A DNA stretch of 64,000 nucleotides. Origin: Flavobacterium omnivorum (GTDB lineage: Bacteria > Bacteroidota > Bacteroidia > Flavobacteriales > Flavobacteriaceae). Below are positions 17,760-26,424 of the stretch, one piece after another; the first letter of the stretch is position 1; every line of letters begins with the position of its first letter. The position numbers and the translations under genes are program-made. The DNA is taken from assembly GCF_900099915.1 (NCBI RefSeq), contig NZ_FNDB01000009.1:1-64000 (forward strand). The letters run 5' to 3'. The notes under the pieces were generated by a model, which was not told the origin of the DNA, made no database searches, and saw only the letters and a program-made list of their open reading frames with translations.

Positions 17760-18880
17760 AGTTGACTTAAAAGAAATTGCAAAACTTTTTCTAAAACTCG
17801 GTATAATTGGTTTTGGTGGTCCATTGGCACATATTGCAATGATGCGGGAAGAGGTGGTTACAAAGAGAAAATGGCTAACAGAGCAACATTTCCTAGACTT
17901 AATTGGCGCAACAAACTTAATTCCAGGACCTAACAGCACCGAAATGGCCATTCACATTGGACACGAGAAAGCAGGTTGGAAAGGTTTACTTGTTGCAGGA
18001 CTTTGCTTTATTTTTCCTGGAGTTTTTATTACCGGAATTTTTGCTTGGATATACAAACAATATGGACAGTTTCCAGAATTCCAACCTTTTATTTACGGCA
18101 TAAATCCCGCCATAATCGCAATTATACTTGCTGCAACTTTTCCTTTGGCTAAAAAATCATTACAATCAGTTGAATTAGCCATCATTGGAATTATAGTTTT
18201 AATAAGTTCATTGCTTCACTTTAATGAAATTTACTTAATGTTTGGGGCAGGCCTAGTTGCCTTACTCCTATTCACAATCAGGAATAATAAATTGCAAAAA
18301 ACCAATACTCTTTTCCCTCTTACATTTTTACAAATAGCAAATACAACAATACTTTCAGCTACGAATTTAAATTTATTCTGGAAATTTTTAAAAATCGGAA
18401 CAATACTTTATGGAAGCGGTTACCTCTTATTTGCTTTTCTGGATAGCGAATTAGTATCTACAGGGCTTTTATCAAGGCAGCAACTCTTTGATGCAATTAC
18501 AGTAGGACAATTTACTCCTGGTCCTATTTTTTCATCGGTTACTTTTATAGGTTATCAAATCAATGGGATTTCTGGTGCTGTTATATCTACTATTGGAATT
18601 TTTGTTCCTGCTTTCCTTTTTGTTGCAATGCTTAATCCACTGGTTAAGAAAATGCGAAGTTCAAAATCATTGTCTGCTTTTTTTAGATGCAGTAAATATT
18701 GCTTCAGTAGCTATAATTATTTCCATTTGCTTTTCAATGGGAAAAGAATCCATTACAGATTGGCGAACCATTATTATTGCTATTTTAAGTACTGCTTTTA
18801 CATTTGGTTATAAAAAAATAAATAGTGCTTTTATAGTTTTAGGAAGTTCCTTATTTGGTTATCTATTAACATATGTATAA
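17749..18880 (+). pseudogene. chrA: Chromate transporter ChrA with a frameshift
   Basis: The product belongs to the CHR family, a two-domain membrane carrier that exports chromate. The first part shows FGGPLAHIAMM, and LIGATNLIPGPNSTEMAIHIG is the N-domain signature. A second copy has GYLLFAFLDSEL and TVGQFTPGPIFSSVTFIG. The reading frame breaks at a run of seven T (18678-18684). The upstream frame continues with nonsense to 18813, while the +2 frame carries the normal ending (LDAVNIASVAIIIS ... SSLFGYLLTYV) to 18880. Removing one T restores a protein of about 376 residues. It may be a real null mutation, a slippage-based phase switch or a sequencing error. Confidence 0.85.
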
Positions 18881-19218
18881 ATAACTCATGGGATGCAACT
18901 AATAAAAATTGAAGTTATGGTGCTTTATACAATAAGGGGAAAAGAATGCTGCGAAAATTAATTACCCAACAAATTTCAATATAATAAAAGTGAATGGGTT
19001 TGAATTAAAAAAACATATTAAATTTTGCTATAGCATTTTAGACTAAACAATGATTTTAAAATCTTTTAATATTGGCAAAATAACTTTTTTAGTGACGAAA
19101 GCCAGACGTACAGAAAGTAAATTGTTTAAAATTTTATTATTGATTATTTAAACACAGATAACACACAATTTAAATTTTATTCCTACCTTTAAATATACTT
19201 TTTTTAATGTAAAAAAAA
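18881..19218. other. Intergenic region before a small membrane protein gene
   Basis: AT-rich and without a convincing frame. A TACCTTTA at 19184-19191 is one base off the -7 consensus and may serve the downstream small gene. Confidence 0.4.
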
Positions 19219-19389
19219 ATGGAAATCAACTGGATTACTATTGGTATTGTTATTTTCTTCGCAATTATTTTGATTGTATTTCTTTTTAGAAAAAATCAAA
19301 AAGATAAAAAGAAGTACACTAATTACTTGAATAATGATTACAAAAAAGCTACTGAAGAAGAATCAGATTTGAATGACGACACGTACTAA
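19219..19389 (+). CDS. Small single-pass membrane protein
   Basis: A 56-residue frame starts MEINWITIG, has one clear transmembrane helix (about 6-23, rich in I, V and F), then a basic stretch (RKNQKDKKKY) and an acidic tail (EEESDLNDDTY). The positive-inside rule puts the tail in the cytoplasm. The coding quality and the flavobacterial look are good, but I do not know its function. It is convergent with the Kdp sensor kinase gene. Confidence 0.65.
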   Translation: MEINWITIGIVIFFAIILIVFLFRKNQKDKKKYTNYLNNDYKKATEEESDLNDDTY

Positions 19390-19464
19390 GGGGATAAACT
19401 ACTAGGCTCCTAATTTCCGCTAAAAAAAGTTTTATATTTTAAAAAAAATGTTTCTCTTTATAAA

Positions 19465-21201
19465 TTAAACCGCACCCAAGTTAAAATAAAATGTGCTTCC
19501 TAAACCCAATTGGCTTTCGACACCAATAACACCATTTTGAGCTTCAATAAATTCTTTGCTTATCGCTAAACCCAAACCGGTTCCTGATTTATCACTGCCT
19601 GGAATCTGAAAATATTTATCAAATACTTTGGTTTTATACCGGTAGTCAATTCCTTTTCCAGCATCCCTTACTTGGAAAATAATTTGTTCGTTTTGGCTTT
19701 TTAATTCGATCAAAATTTTACTGTTTTCAGACGAATATCGAATAGCATTGGTCAAAAAATTAATCAAAACCCAAGCTGTTTTTTCGCTATCCGCTCTTAC
19801 ATCGGACACATTATTTTCAGTTTCAACAAGCAGTTCAATGTTCTTCTGCTCGGCTTGTACTTTTACAGCCTCAATAGCATAGCTTACAATTTTATACGGA
19901 CTAGTTTTTTCAATATTCAATTTAATGTTACCCGTTTCTAGTTGCGATAATTCTAACAGTTCCCCAGTAATTTTTAGTAAGCGTTGACTGTCTTCTTTAA
20001 TACTTTCAATCAGCTGATGTTGCTCTTCGTTTATTATTCCTGTTTGCTCTTTTTCTAATAGTTGCACACTCATTTTTATGGAGGAAATGGGGGTTTTCAG
20101 TTCATGGGAAACAGTAGCAATAAAATTAGTTTTGGCAAAATCCAATTCTTTAAAAACGGTAATATTTCGTAAAATAAGCACCTCACCTATTGCTATAGTT
20201 TGGTCTTCCCCTGTTGGTTTTACAGTGATTTTTACCGTCTCTTTTTCGAAATAACTTTCTTTACCGTCTGCAAAAATTTTCATTAGATACGGCTTCTTTC
20301 CAGAATTTCCAGGATAAATTTCTAGCTCTTTTATAATTAAGGATCGCATTAAATCATTGGTTAATGCCACTACAGAGGCTGGTTTGCCAATTACTTCTTC
20401 TGATTTTAACCCCATTATTTTTAGCGCTTCATCATTTGAAAATAATATTATTCCCTCATTGTCTAATCCTATAATTGGGTCGTGCATATTGTTGATCAGC
20501 GTTTCCAATCGTTTCTTTTCAAAAGATAATTTATGTAGATTGCTATTGCTGTATTCCTCCAGTTTATGTGCCATAGTATTGAACGATTTGGCCAAATCAC
20601 CGTATTCGTTGTGATTCATAAAATGTACCCGCTGTGAATAATTTTTGTTCGCAATTGCTTTGATACTTTCAGTAAGCTCTTTGATGGGATTGGCAATGTT
20701 ATTGGGTAAATTCACCAATAAATTAAATGCAATCAAAAAACAAAGCGTACCCGTAATAGCAATCCATAAATTAGCAGTTTTAGCAGTTTGTTTTGCAATA
20801 TCACTTTTCGCTTTAATGGCAGTCATATTTAACTTCATAATCTCAAAAATATCCTGACGGATTTGGCTTTTAATCGACTCATCTGTTCTATTTTTTACTA
20901 ACAAATCAAAACTTTTTTGCAAATTATAAGTCGCTTTATCCTCGCCAGATTCCGTAATATTAGCAATTTGATTCCTTAAATTAGTTTCGAAAATTATAAT
21001 TGCTTTTTCTTCATCAACATTTATTTCATCTAGTGAAAGAAGCATGTTTCTTGAATACTCCAACGTATTGTAATTGGCCCTTAAAATATTTTCAGTATCT
21101 TTTTTAATTGAAAATATATAAAATGCGGCTACCAATGAAAGAATAATTATCATTAGGAAAAGCAGGCCAACACCCAGATTTAATTTGGTTTTAATTTTCA
21201 T
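19465..21201 (-). CDS. Sensor histidine kinase (HAMP-PAS-HisKA-HATPase) paired with KdpD
   Basis: The 578-residue membrane kinase has TM helices near 9-29 and 147-168 around a small periplasmic domain. A HAMP domain (about 170-222) and a PAS domain (about 230-345, HDPIIGLDNEGIILFSN) follow. HisKA has H366 in FIATVSHELKTP, and the HATPase has the N-box TNAIRYS, DAGKGID and GTGLGLAISKEF. It lies 18 bp behind the truncated kdpD, so it probably supplies the kinase half that KdpD lacks. Its partner is likely the sigma-54 regulator at the other end of the locus. Both points are inferences from gene order. Confidence 0.9.
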   Translation of the reverse strand: MKIKTKLNLGVGLLFLMIIILSLVAAFYIFSIKKDTENILRANYNTLEYSRNMLLSLDEINVDEEKAIIIFETNLRNQIANITESGEDKATYNLQKSFDLLVKNRTDESIKSQIRQDIFEIMKLNMTAIKAKSDIAKQTAKTANLWIAITGTLCFLIAFNLLVNLPNNIANPIKELTESIKAIANKNYSQRVHFMNHNEYGDLAKSFNTMAHKLEEYSNSNLHKLSFEKKRLETLINNMHDPIIGLDNEGIILFSNDEALKIMGLKSEEVIGKPASVVALTNDLMRSLIIKELEIYPGNSGKKPYLMKIFADGKESYFEKETVKITVKPTGEDQTIAIGEVLILRNITVFKELDFAKTNFIATVSHELKTPISSIKMSVQLLEKEQTGIINEEQHQLIESIKEDSQRLLKITGELLELSQLETGNIKLNIEKTSPYKIVSYAIEAVKVQAEQKNIELLVETENNVSDVRADSEKTAWVLINFLTNAIRYSSENSKILIELKSQNEQIIFQVRDAGKGIDYRYKTKVFDKYFQIPGSDKSGTGLGLAISKEFIEAQNGVIGVESQLGLGSTFYFNLGAV

Positions 21202-21219
21202 TGTACTAAAAAATATAGT

Positions 21220-22347
21220 TTAGGATAAAATTACTAGATCAATATTCGATGAAGATAAATTGTTTAATAATTTATTAAAAATAGTAGTGGATAAAATTAC
21301 TTTAAATAAGTTTAAATGTGGTTTCCCAATGCAAACTGTTGTGATGTTTTTTTGCTCCACAACATCTAAAATAGCATTTGTAATGCATTTATTTTCGATT
21401 TTGATAACTTCGGCACCTAATTGTGTAGCTAATTTGAAATTATTAATCAAATGCCGCTGCTTGTCTAGTGCTATTTTATCAGAACTTTCAATTGGCGTTT
21501 CCACATACAAAACACACCATCGGCAATTGTAATAGCTAGCCAAACGAGCCGCTTTCCGAATAACAATTTTAGCTGTTTTATCATTGCTGCTGATGCAAGC
21601 CAATAGTTTTTGCTGTTTTAAAGCCAGGTTTTTAGGAACTTCATTTTCCACTTTTCGAACCACTTGACCTGCTACTTCCTTTAAGGCCAACTCTCGCAAT
21701 TGCAAAATTTGATCTGATTTGAAAAAGTTGCTCAATGCGGTCTGGATTTTATCAGCGGTATAAATTTTACCTTCTTTCAATCGAGTAATCAAATCTTCCG
21801 AAGTCAAATCGATATTCACAACCTCATCCGCCATGCGCAAAACGTTATCTGGAATTCGTTCCTGAACATCAATGTTGGTAATACGTTTCACATCTTCGTT
21901 TAAACTCTCAATATGCTGAATATTAACCGCAGAAATAACATTTATTCCGGCTTCAAGAATTTCTAGTATATCTTGCCAGCGTTTCTCGTTTTTACTTCCC
22001 TCGATATTTGAATGCGCTAATTCATCTATAATCACCACCTCAGGACGCAAATTTATAATGGCTTGTACATCCATTTCTTCTAATTGCTTGCCTTTGTAAA
22101 AAATATTTCGCCGCGGAATAACGGGTAAACCTTCAAGTAATTGATGGGTTTCCAGTCGATTGTGGGTTTCAATATACCCAATTTTGACATCAATACCATT
22201 TTTCAATAGCGTATGTGCTTCTTGTAACATTCTAAACGTTTTCCCCACGCCCGCGCTCATGCCAATGTAGACTTTAAATTTGCCTCTGCGTGATTTCTGA
22301 ATTAAATCAAGAAAGTGCTTGACATTATTATCTTTTTCGTTGTCCAT
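21220..22347 (-). CDS. kdpD: KdpD N-terminal sensor protein without kinase domain
   Basis: This 375-residue protein has the KdpD domain (about 15-225) with the ATP-binding Walker A GMSAGVGKT and the pattern VVIIDELAHSNIEGSKNEKRWQD. A universal-stress (Usp) domain follows (about 245-375). It then stops. The four transmembrane helices, GAF and histidine kinase parts of the ~890-residue classical KdpD are missing. The kinase gene comes next. It probably senses cytoplasmic K+ or ATP/c-di-AMP status and acts on that separate kinase. A 173-bp gap with a long hairpin separates it from the porin gene. Confidence 0.93.
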   Translation of the reverse strand: MDNEKDNNVKHFLDLIQKSRRGKFKVYIGMSAGVGKTFRMLQEAHTLLKNGIDVKIGYIETHNRLETHQLLEGLPVIPRRNIFYKGKQLEEMDVQAIINLRPEVVIIDELAHSNIEGSKNEKRWQDILEILEAGINVISAVNIQHIESLNEDVKRITNIDVQERIPDNVLRMADEVVNIDLTSEDLITRLKEGKIYTADKIQTALSNFFKSDQILQLRELALKEVAGQVVRKVENEVPKNLALKQQKLLACISSNDKTAKIVIRKAARLASYYNCRWCVLYVETPIESSDKIALDKQRHLINNFKLATQLGAEVIKIENKCITNAILDVVEQKNITTVCIGKPHLNLFKVILSTTIFNKLLNNLSSSNIDLVILS

Positions 22348-22454
22348 TTATGCTGAATTTACTGGTGCTAAATTCCTATTAGTTGTTAAGTTTGCTCAAA
22401 TTAAAAACTTCAAAATCAAAAAGAAATACTAACTAAAAATTAAACCATTAAGCC

Positions 22455-22502
22455 AATAAGTTTCCTTAAGAAATAGCTTAATTTTTCTTAAGGAAACTTA
22501 TT
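22455..22502. terminator. 19-bp perfect inverted repeat between porin gene and kdpD
   Basis: The arms 22455-22473 and 22484-22502 pair perfectly over 19 bp with a 10-nt loop. On the minus strand it comes right after the porin stop codon. No U-tract follows the stem, so partial termination or protection of the upstream mRNA 3' end is likelier than full termination. Confidence 0.6.
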
Positions 22503-22520
22503 GATTTAAAATCTTAATTT

Positions 22521-23603
22521 TTAAAAAGAAATCGCTAATGAAGTGCTCAAAAAAACATTGTTAGCATTTGGATTACCTTCTTTCAAAAAGATTTGATCTT
22601 TACTTTTTAGACTTCGTGCTTCCAATCTAAACATAACATTATCGGTTACTAAATAATCAAAATTAGCTGAATAACCATACGTTTTGAATCCATTAGGCGT
22701 TCCAGTTCCTATAATTACTCCTTTCGCATCCTCGTAATATTCAACCCTTGCAGCCAATTGGATTTTTTCCCAAGGCTTGTATTGCGCGATCACTATTGGT
22801 GCGTACCAAATATCGTACTTAACGCTTCCTCTTGCCGATTGTTGTGCGCCAATATCAAAGCCAGTTATTAAATTTACCCTTTCTGAAACTTTAAATTGAC
22901 CATAAAAATTATTGAAATACCTCCATTTTTTAAGCGCATCAGGTTGCTCATTTCCCGCGTAAGTACTCCAATTTAAAGTAACCCCAGCATTAGGTTTAAA
23001 CGTTACTTGAGTCCCAAAAGCTGGTGTTTGATTTCCCTCCACTTTCTGAATACGTTGCCAGCCGTTTAAGTACATTACAGCTACATACCATTTTGAATCT
23101 GCAGAAGTATATCCAATTTTTACGCCCGCTTCATAATAAGGAGAATTATCTGCTAAAATACTTCTTGTCAATGTCATACAATCTTTACCAATAGCACTTT
23201 CAAAACCAATATGTGAGGGCATAATTCCTGCATCGATCCATAAATTGTGTTTTGACAAAATTTTCACACCAACATTCGCCTCAAATACATTTTTCAATAA
23301 ATCTTGTTCAGCGGCTAAATTATACGCCGCGTAAGTTCCGGCCATAAGTGCAAAATTTCCGCGAATGTTATCCGTTGCGTAATTAATCTTTGCAAATCCT
23401 AAATTCAAATTAACCTCATTGTGCTTGTTGTGACTGTAAATAAATCCTGGACGCATGTGGTTGTCCGGTTTTCCAAAATCATAACTGTAGTAGGTTTCAA
23501 TATATCCAGAAAATGTAATTGGGCTTTTTTCTTTCTCAACCTCTTGGGCATTGATTGTCGTAAAGCCCAAAGCAAGTAATGCGGTAACTATTATTTTTTT
23601 CAT
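22521..23603 (-). CDS. Outer-membrane porin-like protein of the Kdp locus
   Basis: From ATG 23603 the protein has 360 residues with a clean signal peptide (MKKIIVTALLALGFTTINAQ). An upstream ATG at 23621 would only add six residues ahead of that signal. The remainder is made of amphipathic beta strands (ITFSGYIETYYSYDFG, NFALMAGTYAAYN, KWYVAVMYLNGWQ, ending FLSTSLAISF with terminal Phe), typical of an outer-membrane barrel. It lies between kdpC and kdpD. A plausible role is letting K+ cross the outer membrane under limitation; this is inferred from position only. Confidence 0.82.
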   Translation of the reverse strand: MKKIIVTALLALGFTTINAQEVEKEKSPITFSGYIETYYSYDFGKPDNHMRPGFIYSHNKHNEVNLNLGFAKINYATDNIRGNFALMAGTYAAYNLAAEQDLLKNVFEANVGVKILSKHNLWIDAGIMPSHIGFESAIGKDCMTLTRSILADNSPYYEAGVKIGYTSADSKWYVAVMYLNGWQRIQKVEGNQTPAFGTQVTFKPNAGVTLNWSTYAGNEQPDALKKWRYFNNFYGQFKVSERVNLITGFDIGAQQSARGSVKYDIWYAPIVIAQYKPWEKIQLAARVEYYEDAKGVIIGTGTPNGFKTYGYSANFDYLVTDNVMFRLEARSLKSKDQIFLKEGNPNANNVFLSTSLAISF

Positions 23604-23662
23604 TTTATATTTAATTATCATCGCGACTTACGATGCTATTTGTATTATTATTTAATTTTTTT

Positions 23663-23760
23663 GAAGCTAATCCAGCTGTCCACTTTATCTTTCCTTGCCT
23701 AAAATAGGCAAGGAAAGGATGCCGTTCCCATCTGGGCTAGGCGATTTCGGCACACTAGAT
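23663..23760. repeat. Imperfect palindromic intergenic repeat
   Basis: A perfect 13-bp stem CTTTCCTTGCCTA/TAGGCAAGGAAAG (23689-23701, 23705-23717) with a 3-nt loop is flanked by AATCCAGCTGTCC on the left and GGATGCCGTTCC...TCTGGGCTA on the right. From memory, this outer frame recurs between genes in Flavobacterium as a repetitive element with a variable central stem. It sits in the kdpC/porin gap. Confidence 0.6.
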
Positions 23761-23775
23761 AATTTTATTAAACAA

Positions 23776-24330
23776 CTATTTTAATTCATTTAAAGCGACA
23801 TTTAGCGCTAAGACATTTACGGTTTTTGGACCCATAATTGATGGTCTATTACATTGCGCTTCAACAAGTTCTTTTATTTTTTTTTCCGCTATTTTTCTTT
23901 CATTAGCCACACGTTTTACTTGAATTAAAGCACCTTGCGGAGAAATATTTGGATCTAATCCACTGCCTGAAGCAGTAACCATTTCTGCTGGAATCTGTAA
24001 TTTATTTAAATAGGGATGAGCGATCAAGAACGTGTCAATTCTTTTTTGAACGAGAGCTAAATACTCCTCATTACTAGCTCCCTTATTGCTTCCACCACTT
24101 CCAGCTCCGTTGTAATCCACTGCCGAAGGACGACCCCAAAAATAGTTTAAAGTATTAAATTTCTGTCCTATTTTTTGATAACCCACTACTCTTCCGTTTT
24201 GTGTAATAGTTTCACCTTTTCCCTTGTTTGGAGAAAATTGTGCCATACCGTAGATCGCCAACGGATAAATAACCGCAAATAAGATCACCAATAAAAAGGT
24301 GAATTTAAGTATTGAAAATATATTTTTCAT
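23776..24330 (-). CDS. kdpC: Potassium-transporting ATPase subunit C
   Basis: The 184-residue KdpC is a single-span subunit that stabilises the KdpFABC complex and raises ATP affinity. It has an N-terminal TM helix (ILKFTFLLVILFAVIYPLAIYG) and the family stretches YFWGRPSAVDYNGAGSGGSN, VTASGSGLDPNISP and NVLALNVALNEL. I chose ATG 24330, where relatives start; an upstream TTG at 24357 would put nine unlikely residues in front. It follows kdpB by 51 bp. Confidence 0.95.
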   Translation of the reverse strand: MKNIFSILKFTFLLVILFAVIYPLAIYGMAQFSPNKGKGETITQNGRVVGYQKIGQKFNTLNYFWGRPSAVDYNGAGSGGSNKGASNEEYLALVQKRIDTFLIAHPYLNKLQIPAEMVTASGSGLDPNISPQGALIQVKRVANERKIAEKKIKELVEAQCNRPSIMGPKTVNVLALNVALNELK

Positions 24331-24381
24331 TTTAATATTTTTTATAAACCAAACCAATTTTAAAAACGGTTTGATTTGATT

Positions 24382-26415
24382 TTACATAAATAATGCAACA
24401 AATAAATCAATTAATTTGATACCAACAAAAGGAACAAGCAATCCACCCAATCCATAAATCAAAAGATTTCTTTTCAAAATGGCACTCGCTCCAATTGGTT
24501 TATAATCTACTCCTTTCAAAGCTAGGGGAATCAATATCGGAATAATAATCGCATTGAAAATCACTGCCGATAATATCGCGCTTTCTGGACTGTGTAACCG
24601 CATGATGTTCAATCCTTCCAAAGCAGGAATGGCTGTGATAAAAAGAGCTGGAACAATGGCAAAATATTTAGCAACATCATTCGCAATCGAGAACGTGGTT
24701 AAAGTTCCTCTAGTCATCAACAACTGTTTTCCTATTTCTATTATTTCAATTAACTTTGTTGGATCGTTGTCTAAATCTACCATGTTCCCGGCTTCTTTGG
24801 CCGCTTGTGTTCCGCTGTTCATTGCAACCCCTACATCGGCTTGCGCCAATGCGGGAGCATCATTGGTACCGTCTCCCATCATCGCTACAAGTTTCCCCAT
24901 TTGTTGCTCGTTCTTGATGTAATTCATTTTGTCCTCAGGTTTGGCTTCGGCAATAAAATCGTCAACACCTGCAGCTTCAGCAATAAATTTTGCCGTCAAG
25001 GGATTATCTCCAGTAACCATTACGGTTTTGACTCCCATTTTTCGCAAACGATCAAAACGTTCATTCATTCCCGTTTTGATAATATCCTGCAATTCGATTA
25101 CGCCTTGAATTTGTCCGTCTTTAATCACTACTAAAGGTTTTCCTCCCAAGGAAGAAATATCTATAACTTTTTGTGCGGTGTCCTCCGGAAAGGGGTTCCC
25201 AGCTTCTTTTGCAATATTCTTAGCGGCATCTTGTGCTCCTTTTCTAATATTGGTTCCCTCTTTCAAAATTACGCCGCTTGTCCGAGTTTCTGCAGTAAAT
25301 TTAATCAAAGTGGCACCCTCGATGGATAGTTTTTGCGCAACATCAATTCCTGCTAATTCAATGATACTTTTCCCTTCAGGAGTATCGTCTGCTAGCGAAC
25401 TCAGCACGGCTGATTTTATAAAATTTTCTTGAGTAACCCCTTTTGAAGGATAGAAATGAGTCGCTTTCCTGTTTCCAATAGTGATAGTTCCTGTTTTATC
25501 CAAGAGCAAAACATCAATATCTCCAGCCGTTTCGACTGCTTTTCCGGATTTCGTAATCACGTTGGCACGCAACGCTCGGTCCATTCCAGCAATACCAATT
25601 GCTGATAACAACCCACCAATTGTCGTAGGAATTAAACAAACAAAAAGTGAAATAAAAGCAGCAATCGTAATGGGCGCATTGGCATAATCAGCAAAAGGTT
25701 TCAAAGTCACGCAAACAATCACGAAAATCAGAGTAAATGCCGCAAGAAGAATCGTCAATGCAATTTCGTTTGGTGTTTTCTGACGGCTTGCTCCTTCCAC
25801 CAAAGCAATCATTTTATCCAAAAAGCTTTCGCCTGGTTCATTTGTAACAAGTACTTTAATTTTATCTGATAGCACCTTAGTTCCACCCGTAACAGATGAT
25901 TTATCGCCGCCAGCTTCCCGTATTACCGGAGCACTTTCGCCAGTGATGGCACTTTCATCGATAGTAGCTAAACCTTCTATAATCTCACCGTCAGTAGCGA
26001 TTAAATCCCCTGCTTCGCAGATAAAAATAGCTCCTTTCTTTAATTTTGATGAACTGATATTTCTAATTTCGCCATTAGGCAAAATTTGTCTTGCTGGCGT
26101 TTCTTCACGTGTTTTTCGTAAACTGTCAGCCTGCGCTTTACCTCTTGCTTCAGCGATGGCTTCAGCAAAATTGGCAAACAAAAGCGTGGCTAATAAAATT
26201 AAAAAAACAATGAAATAATAAATAAAACTACCTTGATTTTGTGCACCAAATAAAATGGAAATACAAACAAAAAACATAATGGCAGTTCCTATTTCAACGG
26301 TAAACATTACCGGATTTTTGAACATTTCTTTTGGATTAAGCTTTATAAAAGAGTGCACTAAGGCCTCTTTTACTTGATTGCTCTCAAATAATGAAGTGGA
26401 TTTATAGTTGTTCAT
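24382..26415 (-). CDS. kdpB: Potassium-transporting P-type ATPase subunit B
   Basis: The 677-residue catalytic subunit of KdpFABC shows all P-type ATPase marks: ITGESAPV (actuator TGES, 158-161), the phosphorylated Asp306 in [17 protein letters not shown], and [21 protein letters not shown] in the hinge. Membrane helices lie at about 38-82, 215-270 and 570-677. Length and gene order (F-A-B-C) are canonical. It starts 10 bp after the kdpA stop codon. Confidence 0.98.
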   Translation of the reverse strand: MNNYKSTSLFESNQVKEALVHSFIKLNPKEMFKNPVMFTVEIGTAIMFFVCISILFGAQNQGSFIYYFIVFLILLATLLFANFAEAIAEARGKAQADSLRKTREETPARQILPNGEIRNISSSKLKKGAIFICEAGDLIATDGEIIEGLATIDESAITGESAPVIREAGGDKSSVTGGTKVLSDKIKVLVTNEPGESFLDKMIALVEGASRQKTPNEIALTILLAAFTLIFVIVCVTLKPFADYANAPITIAAFISLFVCLIPTTIGGLLSAIGIAGMDRALRANVITKSGKAVETAGDIDVLLLDKTGTITIGNRKATHFYPSKGVTQENFIKSAVLSSLADDTPEGKSIIELAGIDVAQKLSIEGATLIKFTAETRTSGVILKEGTNIRKGAQDAAKNIAKEAGNPFPEDTAQKVIDISSLGGKPLVVIKDGQIQGVIELQDIIKTGMNERFDRLRKMGVKTVMVTGDNPLTAKFIAEAAGVDDFIAEAKPEDKMNYIKNEQQMGKLVAMMGDGTNDAPALAQADVGVAMNSGTQAAKEAGNMVDLDNDPTKLIEIIEIGKQLLMTRGTLTTFSIANDVAKYFAIVPALFITAIPALEGLNIMRLHSPESAILSAVIFNAIIIPILIPLALKGVDYKPIGASAILKRNLLIYGLGGLLVPFVGIKLIDLFVALFM

Positions 26416-26424
26416 TTTGATTTA

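Noticed and set aside
18678..18684. Programmed ribosomal frameshift in chrA
   Set aside because: There is a T7 run but no clear downstream pseudoknot and the family does not use frameshifting. A mutation, slippage tract or read error is simpler.
18563..18880. A separate 105-residue membrane protein
   Set aside because: Its sequence is the missing C-terminal end of ChrA in another frame, so it belongs to the frameshifted gene.
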